Both the position numbers and the translations under genes were made by a program. The notes under the pieces were generated by a model. That model made no database searches. It saw only the letters and a list, made by a program, of their open reading frames with translations, and had not been told where the DNA came from. From assembly GCA_965215155.1 (NCBI GenBank), contig CBDCCY010000004.1, positions 3,286,001 to 3,350,000 of the forward strand: a DNA stretch of 64,000 nucleotides, written 5' to 3'. Shown piece after piece: positions 18,613 to 27,740 of the stretch. Position 1 is the first letter of the stretch, and every line of letters begins with the position of its first letter. The DNA comes from JAGWAJ01 sp965215155 (GTDB lineage Bacteria; Acidobacteriota; Vicinamibacteria; Vicinamibacterales; UBA8438).

Positions 18613-21006
18613 TCAGTACCCCTCCAGCACCGGGAACCGCTCGTCGGTCGGGAGCGGTTGCACGCCCAGGGCGTTGAGCGCCAGCGAGACCATCCGGTAG
18701 CGCCCCGCGGTCGCGGCGATGCTCATCAACTGGTGCGTGTCGTACTCCGCTGCCAGATCCTCCCAGGTCTCGTCCGAGATCATGGAGTCGCGGAACATCT
18801 CGTTGGCGGCGTCGATGAGCGCGAGCTCCCGGGCGTTCCACCCGGTCTGGTCGCGGCCCTGCGCGATCCAGACCGGATCGAGGCCGTGGTCGCGTGCGCG
18901 ACCGACGCTCCCGACGTGCTTGGCCCACTCGTAGACCGCGCCCGAGTTCCAGCCCATGCGCAGGATGACGAGCTCCCGGTCGTGCGGCGTCAGGCGGGAT
19001 CGCTCCGGTTCGAGGATGTAGCGCTCGTTCTGGTTGCGCGCGGCCGACATCGCCGGATTCCGCAGGAACGTGCGCGTCACCCGCAGGCCGTCGCCTTCGA
19101 CCGGCTGGACGCGCGGCTCGGCCAGCGGGGGCTCGGCGTCGGGCACGAGGACCGAGTAGCCGACGTCCTCGGTCGGCATCAGGGACGTCGCGTCCGCATC
19201 CGGCTGGATGCCGAGGGTGTTGAAGAGAATCGCGGCCGAGAGAGTGTCCCCGACCGTCATCACCGCATCGAGCATCTCCTCGGTGTCGTAGCGGGCGGAC
19301 AGCTCGTTCCACGTCCGGTCCGTGACTGCGGCGTTCCGGAACAACTGGTCGGCGAGGGCGATCAGCGTCTCCTCGAAGGGATCCCCCTCGGCATTGGGGT
19401 CCGGACCCACCGCTACGCCGAGTACCTCGTCCGCCGTCAGCCCCGCCCCGGCCGCACGGCTCGCGTGCGTCGCCCAGATGTTGCCGCTCTGGGCCAGCCA
19501 GGCGGCCCGCAGGATCAGGATCGCCCGGTGCCGGAGCGAGAGCGTCGACTCGCTCGCGATGTAGTGGTTGAACGGCAGCACGCGGTCGCCCAGCGCCGGA
19601 ACGCGCGCCAGCGTCCGGACGACGCGGGCCGAATGGCCGTCGGCCTCGTAGCGCTCGACGAACGCCCGCTGCTCGGCCGTCCAGTCCGCTTCCGCCAGCG
19701 GCGGCACCCGCGCCTCGGTGAGCCGCACGGCGGGCACGATGGAGCCCGGCGCCTCGGTGATCGCCCGCGCCGGCTCGATCCGCAGCAGGACGCCGTCGTC
19801 TTCCTCCGTCAGCACGTAGAGGTAGCCGTCGGGGCCCTGCTGGACCTCGCGCACGCGCTGCTTGAGCTCCGTGAGCAGCCACTCGCGGCGGATCTCCTGC
19901 CCCCGGCGATTGAAGACGATGCGCTCGAGGTGGCCGGTGTTCGGCATCCGGCCGACCGTCATGGACCCGACGAAGAGGTTGCCGCGCCAGGCCGGAAAGT
20001 GCTCGCCGTCGTAGAACGTCAGGCCCGACGGGCCGATGGACGGCCACCAGATGACCTCCGGGCCGGTGAACTCCGGCAGCCACGGGGTGTCGGTCACGGG
20101 GAGCCCGGAGTACTGCCGGCTGTAGGAGGCGATCGGCCAGCCGTAGTTGGCGCCCGGGCGGATGATGTTCGCCTCGTCGCCTCCCTGCGGCCCGTGCTCG
20201 GTGGCCCAGAGCTCGCCGGTGTCGGGATGGAACGCGAGCCCGATCTGGTTCCGGTGGCCGAGCGAGTAGATCTCCGGCAGGTGGTCGGGGTCGTCGACGA
20301 ACGGGTTGTCGTCGGGGACCGAGCCGTCGTCGTTCAGCCGCAGCAGCTTGCCGAAGTGCGTCGACCCGTCCTGGGCGTAGTGGCCGGTCTGGGCGAACTG
20401 GAAGGCGCCGCCGACGCTCATGTACAGCGTGCCGTCCGGTCCCCACTGCAACCGCGAGGCGGCGATGCCGCCGCCCCAGCCGTCGGCGACGAAGATGTCG
20501 CGGACCTCGGTCAACGCTCCCGCCCCCGCGTCGAGCCGGCCGCGCGCGAGCGCGACCGTGGCGCCGCGTCGTCCGTCCCGCTCCCGTGGCTGCGAGTACG
20601 TCAGATAGACGAGGGTGTCGTCCTCGGGGTGGACGGTGACGTCCATCAGCCCCGCCAGCCGCACGCCGTCGTAGACCTCGGGGACGCCCGGGACGTCCTC
20701 GTCGAGGAGCTGCCCGTTGCGGATCACGCGCAGGGCGCCCCGGTCGCGCTCGGTGACCAGGATGTCGCCGTTCTGGCGGAACGCCATGCCCCACGGATGG
20801 TCGAGCCCCGTTGCGACGGGGACGACGCGGATGCGCGGCTGCTCCGCCGTGTAGAGGACGACGGGCCGATCCGGCGCCGGCACGGCGGGAACCCCGCGCA
20901 ACGGCGAGGCGCCGGCGCCCGTCTGGGCGGCGGCCGAGGTGTGACCGACCACGACGAAGGTGACGGCGAGACAGGCGGCGAGCGCCCGGTGCAGCGATTG
21001 GCTCAT
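18613..21006 (-). CDS. PQQ-dependent sugar dehydrogenase-like protein fused to two AhpD/carboxymuconolactone decarboxylase-like domains
   Basis: A 797-residue exported protein. A signal peptide (1-28) is followed by a soluble glucose dehydrogenase-type propeller (about 45-420) with the family blocks GLDHPWGMAF, IYSLGHRNQIGLAFHP and GDEANIIRPGANYGWP. Residues about 430-600 and 610-790 form two helical domains with the blocks LSLRHRAILILRAAWLAQSG and LTPHDRELVILRMGWNSGAVYEWAKH, typical of CMD/AhpD-like domains. The two copies lack the CXXC that makes AhpD a peroxidase reductant. The downstream peroxiredoxin gene suggests a shared oxidative function. The fusion is unusual among dehydrogenases. 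Confidence 0.85.
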   Translation of the reverse strand: MSQSLHRALAACLAVTFVVVGHTSAAAQTGAGASPLRGVPAVPAPDRPVVLYTAEQPRIRVVPVATGLDHPWGMAFRQNGDILVTERDRGALRVIRNGQLLDEDVPGVPEVYDGVRLAGLMDVTVHPEDDTLVYLTYSQPRERDGRRGATVALARGRLDAGAGALTEVRDIFVADGWGGGIAASRLQWGPDGTLYMSVGGAFQFAQTGHYAQDGSTHFGKLLRLNDDGSVPDDNPFVDDPDHLPEIYSLGHRNQIGLAFHPDTGELWATEHGPQGGDEANIIRPGANYGWPIASYSRQYSGLPVTDTPWLPEFTGPEVIWWPSIGPSGLTFYDGEHFPAWRGNLFVGSMTVGRMPNTGHLERIVFNRRGQEIRREWLLTELKQRVREVQQGPDGYLYVLTEEDDGVLLRIEPARAITEAPGSIVPAVRLTEARVPPLAEADWTAEQRAFVERYEADGHSARVVRTLARVPALGDRVLPFNHYIASESTLSLRHRAILILRAAWLAQSGNIWATHASRAAGAGLTADEVLGVAVGPDPNAEGDPFEETLIALADQLFRNAAVTDRTWNELSARYDTEEMLDAVMTVGDTLSAAILFNTLGIQPDADATSLMPTEDVGYSVLVPDAEPPLAEPRVQPVEGDGLRVTRTFLRNPAMSAARNQNERYILEPERSRLTPHDRELVILRMGWNSGAVYEWAKHVGSVGRARDHGLDPVWIAQGRDQTGWNARELALIDAANEMFRDSMISDETWEDLAAEYDTHQLMSIAATAGRYRMVSLALNALGVQPLPTDERFPVLEGY

Positions 21007-21109
21007 GAGTCCTCCCGGTCGTGCATCACTCTACCGAAAACGCAGGGCGCGGCGCCACGGAGCGGGACGCGGCCGAGTGCATCCGCGGCGCAGGGCAGGC
21101 CGGAAATGG

Positions 21110-21163
21110 GCTACGCTAGGAGCCTGCGCCACAGGACGGCGGGAAGCGGAGCCGCAGGCGACG
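21110..21163 (-). repeat. Dispersed palindromic repeat, copy E
   Basis: The minus strand reads CGTCGCCTGCGGCTCCGCT, then GGCGCAGGCTCCTAGCG after a short centre. Copy F (46914-46988) shares both ends. The repeat sits just upstream of the small CXXC gene. Confidence 0.6.
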
Positions 21164-21197
21164 GTCTCTCGCCGGGCGCTCAGGAGGCGACACGACC

Positions 21198-21407
21198 ATG
21201 AGCTTCTGCGAGCATTGCGCCGGGCAGCGCTTCGATCGAGCCCGAGTGCTGCGCGTTCTGCGGGCCGCGTTGCGCGACCTGCGGGCGAAGGGCGGCTCGC
21301 GCGCCGGCGTCGAGGCGCTCGTGCTCGCCATCCAACAGATCCGCTCGCTCGAGATTCCCCACCTGGAGATGCTCGACGACTCCGTCGAGGGCGAAGTGAT
21401 CCACTGA
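21198..21407 (+). CDS. Small CXXC-containing hypothetical protein
   Basis: A 69-residue protein beginning MSFCEHCAGQRF, so one possible metal or redox CXXC is at residues 4-7; the rest is helical and basic, then acidic at the end. A strong Shine-Dalgarno (AGGAGG) stands 10 bases before ATG 21198, which supports expression. No family is recognised. Confidence 0.55.
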   Translation: MSFCEHCAGQRFDRARVLRVLRAALRDLRAKGGSRAGVEALVLAIQQIRSLEIPHLEMLDDSVEGEVIH

Positions 21408-21441
21408 CTCGGCCGCCATGGAGCCCCGGCCCCACGCACTG

Positions 21442-21867
21442 TCACGTGTCCGGCGACAGCGTGGCGTCCACGTACAGTTCCACGAATCGTCGCGGCGAGA
21501 CGACCGTCACCGCTTGCCGGGAGCGTTCGGGGTAGTGGCGCAGATCGCCTGTAACCAGACAGCGGGCGCCTCCCGACAGCGCGACCGCCAGGAACATCTC
21601 GTCCTCGGGATCCGGCAGGCGCATTGCCAGGGGACGCGACGTAACGAGTACGCCGTCGCTCTCCACCTGATCGAGGAGAGACGCCATGCGGTCGGTGGCG
21701 ATCCCGAACGCCGGGCGCGAGAGGACTTCGCGGTACTCCGCCAGAATGCGGGCGTCGTAGCAGACGCGGATGGCGCCGCCGGCAAGCAATCGCACGATGT
21801 CGCCGGGGGGACCGAAGGGAGCGATGAGGCCGGATACCAGGACGTTGGTATCGAGCACGATCGTCAT
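21442..21867 (-). CDS. PIN-domain toxin (VapC-like, COG1569 type)
   Basis: A 141-residue PIN-domain RNase. The acidic metal-binding residues are in place: D6 in IVLDTN, E44 in ILAEYREVL, D86/D89 in LPDPEDEMFLA and D108 in VTGDLRH. Its start overlaps the stop of the antitoxin gene (ATGA), the usual antitoxin-first order. PIN toxins cleave RNA, often tRNA or rRNA; the target here is unknown. Confidence 0.85.
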   Translation of the reverse strand: MTIVLDTNVLVSGLIAPFGPPGDIVRLLAGGAIRVCYDARILAEYREVLSRPAFGIATDRMASLLDQVESDGVLVTSRPLAMRLPDPEDEMFLAVALSGGARCLVTGDLRHYPERSRQAVTVVSPRRFVELYVDATLSPDT

Positions 21868-22151
21868 CCGGCACGCGTCCTGCGTGCGGCGTCAATCTCC
21901 CTGTTGATCTCGTCCAACGACATTCGATCCGTTCCGGCCTTCACGGAAGCCTGTTGAACGGCATCGACTGCGACCTGTGCGCGTGCCCGGCGCACCGCGC
22001 GCAGCGATTCCTCCACGAGCTCTTCCGACGTGGCGGACAGGACGGCGATCGGCTTGCCGTTGGACGTAACGACGAGGTCCTTCTCGTCCGCCAGGGTCTT
22101 CCAGATCGCAGCCGACCGGCCGCGCAACTCGCGAACGCTGACGAAACGCAT
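21864..22151 (-). CDS. Phd/YefM-type antitoxin
   Basis: A 95-residue antitoxin of the prevent-host-death family: MRFVSVRELRGRSAAIWKTL with the central DLVVTSNGKPIAVL strand, then an acidic helical tail that would bind the PIN toxin. ATG 22151 is preferred because CAGGAGTTGAGG lies directly upstream; a start seven codons earlier is possible. Such antitoxins repress their own promoter, which would lie at 22152-22348. Confidence 0.85.
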   Translation of the reverse strand: MRFVSVRELRGRSAAIWKTLADEKDLVVTSNGKPIAVLSATSEELVEESLRAVRRARAQVAVDAVQQASVKAGTDRMSLDEINREIDAARRTRAG

Positions 22152-22348
22152 CCTCAACTCCTGGTGTGCCACGACCGCGTACGCAATCGTAGCACGGCGC
22201 CCGAGCCACCCCGCTGGGACAGTGAGATGACGAGACCAGATGATGGGGCATTATATGGGGATGGAGCGAAGCCGGGGCAGGTCCGACGAGACGTCCCCTG
22301 AACGGGTCGATCGGAGTCCTTTGTTCCCGGGGGGAGCATGTACGGGCT

Positions 22349-23986
22349 GTGGGCAACCGAGGGAGTAGGGCCGGAGCCTTGAGCGGCCAGCCGCGCCGAG
22401 GCGAGACCGACTTGTCCGTCACCGCCGAACCCAGGACACTCGGCGGGTTGCTCGAGGCGCGGGCCCGCGCGACCCCCGAGGCGCCGTTCGTCGTGTTCGA
22501 CGATCTGGACGGGCGCGTCACCACGCGCACCTACGGCGAGTTCGACCGGGACGTGAATCGGAGCGCCCACCTGCTCGGTCGACTGGGCGTCGGCCGCGGC
22601 GACACCATCACGCTGCTGCTGTCCAACTGCCTGGAGTTCCTCACGCTCTGGTTCGGCGCCGCGAAGCTCGGTGCCGTGATCGTTCCCGTCAACACCGCGG
22701 TCTCTGTGTCTGAGCTCGAGTACCTGGTCGCGCACTCGGAGAGTCGGCTGATCTTCACCGAGGCCGCCCGGTTCGACCTCGCCCGAAACCTGCGCGGCCG
22801 GTGCCCGCGGCTCGGCGAAGTGCTTGTCTGCGGGGACGGCGCCCCGACCCCGGAGGTCGCCTTCGCGCGACTGCTCGCGGACTGCCCCGAGTCGTTGCCA
22901 GAGGTGGCGGCGCCGTCACCCGCCGACGAGGCCGCCATCCTCTACACCTCCGGCACGACGGCGCGTCCCAAGGGCGTGCTCGTGACCCACGCGAACTACG
23001 TCTGCGCGGGCGAGACGGTGGCGCGCGCGGTCCGCCTGACGCCGGACGATCGCCACCTCGTGGTGCTGCCGCTGTTCCACGGCAACGCGCAGTACTACTC
23101 GACGATGAGCGCGCTCGTCGCCGGCGCCAGCGTGGCGCTGATGGCGCGCTTCAGCGCCAGCCGTTTCTTCGATCAGGCGATCGCCCACCGCTGCACGGTC
23201 TCCAGCCTGTTCGCGGCGCCGATCCGGATGCTGCTCGCTCAGCCCCGGCGCCCGGAGCACGTCCACAACGAGCTGCGCGCGGTGCTCTTCGCCCAGAGCG
23301 TCACGCCGGCCCAGCTTGCGGAGTGGGACGAGCGGTTCGCGGCGCCGCTGATGCAGCTCTGGGGCATGACCGAGACGATGGGGCCGCCGATCATCAATCC
23401 CTGCGACGGCGAGCGCCGCAACATGTCGATGGGACTGCCGGCTCCCGGCTACACGTCGCGCCTCGTCGACGAGGACGGCCGCCCGGTCGCGCGGGGCGGG
23501 ATCGGGCAGATCGTGGTGCGCGGGGAGCCCGGTCTGACCCTGATGAAGGGCTACTACAAGAACCCCGAGGCCACCGCGGAGACCCTCCGCGACGGCTGGC
23601 TGTGGAGCGGCGACAACGCCCGGCAGGACGAGGACGGGTACTACCACTTCGTCGACCGCGCGAAGGACATGATCAAGCGCTCGGGCGAGAACGTCGCCGC
23701 CAGCGAGGTCGAGGCCGTCGTCCGCGAGCACCCCGGCGTGTTCGACTGCGCGGTCATCGGCGTGCCCGACCCGATGCGCGACGAGGCCATCGTGGCCGTG
23801 GTCGTGCCGCGCGCGGCCGAGGGCGGTGACCCCGTGGCCGAGTTGACCGAGGACGACATCGTGTCCTGGTGCCGGGAGCGGCTCGCCAGCTTCCGGGTCC
23901 CGCAGTTCGTGCGCTTCCGGGCCGAGCTGCCGCGGACCGCCGTGGGCAAGATCCGCAAGCACGTTCTCCGGGCGGAGTCCCGCTGA
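22349..23986 (+). CDS. Class I adenylate-forming acyl-CoA ligase (CaiC-like)
   Basis: A 545-residue ANL-superfamily enzyme. The ATP-binding loop is ILYTSGTTARPKG, the A5 motif is MQLWGMTETMGPP, the A7 motif is WLWSGDNARQDEDGYYHFVDR and the catalytic lysine lies in the late block TAVGKIRKH. It would activate a carboxylic acid as AMP ester and transfer it to CoA. The closest family impression is crotonobetaine/carnitine-CoA ligase, but substrate cannot be assigned. The start may be GTG 22349 or a later TTG at about 22411. It is a monocistronic, intact gene. Confidence 0.85.
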   Translation: MGNRGSRAGALSGQPRRGETDLSVTAEPRTLGGLLEARARATPEAPFVVFDDLDGRVTTRTYGEFDRDVNRSAHLLGRLGVGRGDTITLLLSNCLEFLTLWFGAAKLGAVIVPVNTAVSVSELEYLVAHSESRLIFTEAARFDLARNLRGRCPRLGEVLVCGDGAPTPEVAFARLLADCPESLPEVAAPSPADEAAILYTSGTTARPKGVLVTHANYVCAGETVARAVRLTPDDRHLVVLPLFHGNAQYYSTMSALVAGASVALMARFSASRFFDQAIAHRCTVSSLFAAPIRMLLAQPRRPEHVHNELRAVLFAQSVTPAQLAEWDERFAAPLMQLWGMTETMGPPIINPCDGERRNMSMGLPAPGYTSRLVDEDGRPVARGGIGQIVVRGEPGLTLMKGYYKNPEATAETLRDGWLWSGDNARQDEDGYYHFVDRAKDMIKRSGENVAASEVEAVVREHPGVFDCAVIGVPDPMRDEAIVAVVVPRAAEGGDPVAELTEDDIVSWCRERLASFRVPQFVRFRAELPRTAVGKIRKHVLRAESR

Positions 23987-24013
23987 TGGAAGCGCGGTTC
24001 CGGCCGGGCGTCG

Positions 24014-24455
24014 TCATCCCCACGTGGCAACCGCAGCCCCCGCCGCGGGGGTAGGCGCGGTCTTCGGCGCCGCGCCCCCTTCACGCGCTCGCCCGTCGCG
24101 CCGATTCGAGGACGGCTCCGGCTCCGGTCGTCGCGGGCCGGACGTTTCCGCGGGAACGGGAACGCTCGCCGGCGGGTCCGCGCCGGTACGCGGGCGCCAC
24201 AGCACGTCGATGGCCCAGGCGAGGTCCAGCCGCTCGCCCTGCCACCGCGGCGCCGTGTCTGCGTCGATGCCGATCCCCGCCGCCGCCAGCCGCCTGTCCA
24301 CCGGCGCCAGCGGCGGCCCATCCCAGTGCGGGGCCGCCGGCGCCTCCGGCAGCGACCGCCCGTCGGGCCGCAGGAAGGTCATCGCCCCGCTCGCTTCCAC
24401 CCGCACGCGGAAGCCCTCTTCGTGCACCGCCGGTGGTGCCGGCGGCAGAACTACG
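24014..24455 (-). pseudogene. C-terminal fragment of DUF222/HNH endonuclease
   Basis: The minus-strand frame encodes the typical tail of DUF222-HNH proteins: VHEEGFRVRVEASG, FLRPDGRSLPE and RWQGERLDLAWAIDVLW. The HNH end (CRRHHR) is present just upstream in another frame, so one base is missing near 24437. Everything before the HH pair is absent: the sequence runs straight into the nitroreductase fragment on the opposite strand. I infer a truncation by rearrangement. Confidence 0.7.
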
Positions 24456-24730
24456 GCCTGGGGCCGGACGGCGAGCACGTCCGCCACTACTACGTGTCCG
24501 AGTCGGTCGGCATCGCAGCCGGTCTGTTCCTGACCGCCGTGCACCAGGCAGGACTGGTGGCGCTGACGCACACCCCCAGCCCGATGGGATTCCTCCGCGA
24601 AATCCTGAACCGTCCGGACAATGAGACGGCGTGTCTGCTGATCCCCGTGGGCTATCCAGCCCCCGACGCACGGGTACCGGACCTGCGCCGCAAGCCGCTC
24701 GAGGACGTCCTCCAGATTCTGCGGGAGTAG
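24455..24730 (+). pseudogene. C-terminal fragment of nitroreductase family protein
   Basis: A plus-strand frame encodes YGLGPDGEHVRHYYVSES, GLFLTAVHQAGLVALTHTPS and LIPVGYPAPDARVPDL, a pattern typical of the C-terminal half of FMN-dependent nitroreductases. The first half is absent, and the frame upstream is antisense to the HNH fragment. The two fragments meet tail to tail at about 24455, marking a recombination point. Confidence 0.75.
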
Positions 24731-25006
24731 ATCTGACCCCGACACGCGCGGGGATGGAGCACCGCCCTACCCGGCTCGATCTGAAGAGGCTGTCCCGTGC
24801 GGGCACGGACCAAACCGGGATCGCGCTGCGCATCCAGTCCGGGATCGCGTCCGCCCCGCGCGGGCGGAGGATGAAGCCGGCACGCGACCGACGCGTAACG
24901 CCCACGCGGAACGGACCGCGGCATCCTGCTCCGAAGAAGGCACGGAAGACCCGCGCGAGCACGGATTCCCAGCAGCGCGTACGCCGCGTAGAATGAGGGG
25001 GAGGCG
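24731..25006. other. Intergenic, with GC-rich hairpin-like blocks
   Basis: No gene seen. Blocks like CCCCGACACGCGCGGGGATG (24736-24755) and CCGCCCCGCGCGGGCGGAGG (24851-24870) are imperfect palindromes. They resemble type I-E CRISPR repeats, but their spacing is irregular. The promoter of the coiled-coil gene at 25007 should lie at the right end, where GGGGGAGGCG gives its ribosome site. Confidence 0.4.
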
Positions 25007-25750
25007 ATGGCCACCACAGCACCACCCGACGTCCCGGTGCGGAGCTTGCAGGACATCCTGACCGCACTTGAGAAGCACCCGGAATGGCGCACCGCGCTGC
25101 GCCAGCAGCTCCTCGGAGAGGAGTTGCTCGAACTGCCCGCCCTGTTCGCGAAGTTCGCCGCCGAGACGACCAGGCGACTCGACCTCCTGATGCAGGATCT
25201 GGCAGCGACGAACACGCGACTCGACCGCCTAGCCGCCGACGTGGGCACCCTGAAGAACGATGTGGGCACCCTGAAGGACGACGTGGGCACCTTGAAGAAC
25301 GACGTGGGCACCTTGAAGAACGACGTGGGCACCTTGAAGGGCGCCCACGCCGAAACGAAGGCCCGCGCCAGCATCGCGGTCATCGCCGACGAACTCGGTC
25401 TCGAGTACCGACGGATCGTTCCGGAGGTCGAACTCAGGCGCGTCGCCAGGGAAAACGGAGCCGACCTGCGGGACGACAAGATCAAGAGCTTCGTCGCCAG
25501 CGACATCATGGCGGAGGCCATCGACGCGGAGGGAAACACGATCTACCTCGCGGTCGAAGCGTCCTACACCGGCGACCTCCACGACGCCGACCGGGCGCGA
25601 AGCCATGCGGCACTGATGCAGCGCCTCACGAACAGACCCTGCCGGGCGGTCGTCGCCAGCGCCCGCAACAACGACCGCCTCGTCGAACTGATCGACAGCG
25701 GGGAGGTCGCGTGGCACCAGGTGAAGGTCCGGATCCAGCCAGCCAACTGA
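25007..25750 (+). CDS. Coiled-coil protein with PD-(D/E)XK-like C-terminal domain (DUF3782-like)
   Basis: A 247-residue protein. Residues 1-60 are helical. Residues about 60-115 form a coiled coil containing five copies of the heptad DVGTLK(N/D). Residues 120-247 form a compact domain with RASIAVIADELGLEYRRIVPE and GNTIYLAVEASYTGD. The layout resembles DUF3782-type proteins, whose C-terminal domain is related to PD-(D/E)XK nucleases; here the E-X-K pair is replaced by E-A-S, so activity is doubtful. GGGGGAGGCG precedes ATG 25007. Confidence 0.65.
   Translation: MATTAPPDVPVRSLQDILTALEKHPEWRTALRQQLLGEELLELPALFAKFAAETTRRLDLLMQDLAATNTRLDRLAADVGTLKNDVGTLKDDVGTLKNDVGTLKNDVGTLKGAHAETKARASIAVIADELGLEYRRIVPEVELRRVARENGADLRDDKIKSFVASDIMAEAIDAEGNTIYLAVEASYTGDLHDADRARSHAALMQRLTNRPCRAVVASARNNDRLVELIDSGEVAWHQVKVRIQPAN
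25238..25342 (+). repeat. 21-bp tandem repeat, five units, in frame
   Basis: Five units of GACGTGGGCACCTTGAAGAA plus one base, the last two complete copies identical and others differing by one to three bases. Each encodes one heptad of the coiled coil. Copy number can change without a frameshift. Confidence 0.9.
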
Positions 25751-25980
25751 AGGCGACATCGGCCCGGTGCGACGAGCCAGACGGGGAGAACGAGCAGGCC
25801 GATGCCCAGAACGGGCATTACGTTCGACCCCGGCCGCCGCGTGCGCGGGACGCTCGCCAGGGACATGCGGCAGAGAGCGGCAGGAAGAGCCCGCCAGCCA
25901 ACGGGCGGGTGGCAAGCAGCGGCGTCGGGTAGAAGGCCGTCAGCGACCACACCCAGGCGAGGCAGCGTCGTCGCTGTCCG

Positions 25981-26364
25981 TCAGCGTTCCTGCGCGGTCG
26001 CACGGAACGCGACGGCCGCCATTGCCGCCCACCCGACGAGGAAGCCGACCCCGCCGAACGGAGTGACGGCGCCCCACCAGGACGCCTCGGTGAGCGCCAG
26101 CACGTAGAGGCTTCCCGAGAACACGACAATCCCGACGACGAACGACCACCCCGCGGTGCTCACCCACGCGCCAGGCCACCGCGACGCGGCCCACGCGACC
26201 GCGAGCAGCGCCAAGCCGTGGATCAGGTGGTAGCGCACTCCCGTGTCGTACACCTCCGCCTCGGCCGGCGTCACCACGTCCTCGAGCCCGTGAGCGCCGA
26301 ACGCGCCGACGAGGACCCCGAGCCCGCTCAACACCGCCCCGGTCGCGAACCATCTGGCTACCAT
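25981..26364 (-). CDS. DUF423 family small membrane protein
   Basis: A 127-residue protein with four predicted transmembrane helices and the DUF423 marks VGAFGAHGL near the N terminus and VTPFGGVGFLVGW near the C terminus. ATG 26364 is preferred over an earlier one because GGAGGAGC lies just upstream. Function of the family is unknown; it is an inner-membrane protein. Confidence 0.88.
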   Translation of the reverse strand: MVARWFATGAVLSGLGVLVGAFGAHGLEDVVTPAEAEVYDTGVRYHLIHGLALLAVAWAASRWPGAWVSTAGWSFVVGIVVFSGSLYVLALTEASWWGAVTPFGGVGFLVGWAAMAAVAFRATAQER

Positions 26365-26440
26365 CGACAGCTCCTCCATCAGGTCTCCGCAGCCCGTTCC
26401 ACGGAAACACGGCAGGTTGCCCGTGGATCCGTGCCTTCCC

Positions 26441-27740
26441 TCATCGCCCAGCCTCCCCGTACCGCCTTTCCATCTCACCCCGAATCTCGGCCGCCTGCCC
26501 CTCGGCTCCGTCGATGAACCACACGTGTTCGGGGCGCGACAGGATGCCGTCGACCACGCGGCTTGCCGTGTTCGCCTCGCGGAGTCTGCCCGTCTCGGCC
26601 GCGTGGGCGATGATCTCCAGCGCCTGCGGGATCAACTGCATGTAGAACCGCTCGGCGACCTCGTACATGCCGTGCCAGTGCGTGCAGTCCGGCGCCATCA
26701 TCGCCGCCCCGTGCCGGGCTCGCCGGCCCTCGTGGTGCCACAGGTAGAACCACGTCCACTCGATCTCCTCGTCGAACTGCGTCGGCGTGCGGAGCCCCTG
26801 GTCGAGCAGCGCGGCCATGATCATCTGGCCCGGCTTGGCGAACTTCTCGTTGTAGAGGATGACCAAGTCGTCGTACTGCTGGTAGAAGGCATTGGTGTAG
26901 TCGGTCGTGTGGCAGTGCGAGCAGACCGCCTTCATGCGGTCCCGCTTGGCGTCGGCGCTGTCGTGGATCTGCGCCCTCCGCTCGGCCTCGCCCGTGGCGC
27001 TGACGATGTTGTGGTCGACGTCGGTGTCCATCGGCACGCTGACGGGCGGCCGGTTCGTCCACGAGATCCGCTCGCGGGGGTCGTGCGTGTCGCGGCCGTC
27101 GTTCCTCGAGTGGCCCGACAAATGGCAGGTGGCACACGTCGGCGCCGCGGCGTAGTCCACCCCCAGCACCCACTCGTCGGCGTCGGGGTTCATGGCGCCC
27201 CGCAGGTCACGGTAGGCGACGCCGTGCTTCGACTCCTCGTAGATTTCCTTCTGCGGGTGATCCGGACCGAGGTGGCACTTCCCGCAGTTCTCCGGCTGGC
27301 GGGCGCGGCGCGGCGAGAAGTCGTGGCGGCTGTGGCAGGCGCTGCACGAACCGCGCGAACCGTCGAGGTTCCGGCGCCCGATGCCCGTGTTGGGCCACGT
27401 GCCCGGATGGAAGCGTGGCTGGCCGCCCACGCCTCGAACGATGCGGGCGACCGCGGCCGCGTTGGTGGGAATCCCGTCGCCGTCTGGCTGCAGGTCGTCG
27501 ACCGTGACGGTGCCCCCGTCCGTCGCCTGCAAGCCCACCTTCGAACCGTGGCACTGCTGGCAGCCGGAGAACGCGCTCGCGAGCCCGTTGACCGGCGCCG
27601 AGCCACGGCCGGGCGTCGGCCCGTGCGGGTCGAACGGCACGCGCGAGCCCTCCACCGTCTCGGCCAGGAAGTTGTCGAGCGACGCGAGGATGTTGCCCCC
27701 CGTGGCGTGGTGGCTCGCCGCGAACTCGGCCCGACCCACA
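26441..27740 (-). pseudogene. Multihaem cytochrome c (HAO/octahaem-like), N terminus lost
   Basis: One long frame encodes a secreted-type multihaem protein with five CXXCH motifs in order (CQQCH, CSACH, CGKCH, CATCH, CSHCH) plus a later CTHWH site and helical C-terminal half, resembling hydroxylamine oxidoreductase-like cytochromes. It has no start codon or signal peptide: the sequence upstream (VGRAEFAASHHATGGN) runs directly into the 3' end of cytochrome b in a different frame. One or more N-terminal haem sites are therefore probably missing. Haem attachment needs export, so this form is likely inactive unless translation is rescued. Confidence 0.7.

Noticed and set aside
25238..25342. Tandem repeat as a CRISPR array
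   Set aside because: Units are 21 bp without spacers and encode heptads in frame; it is a coding repeat.
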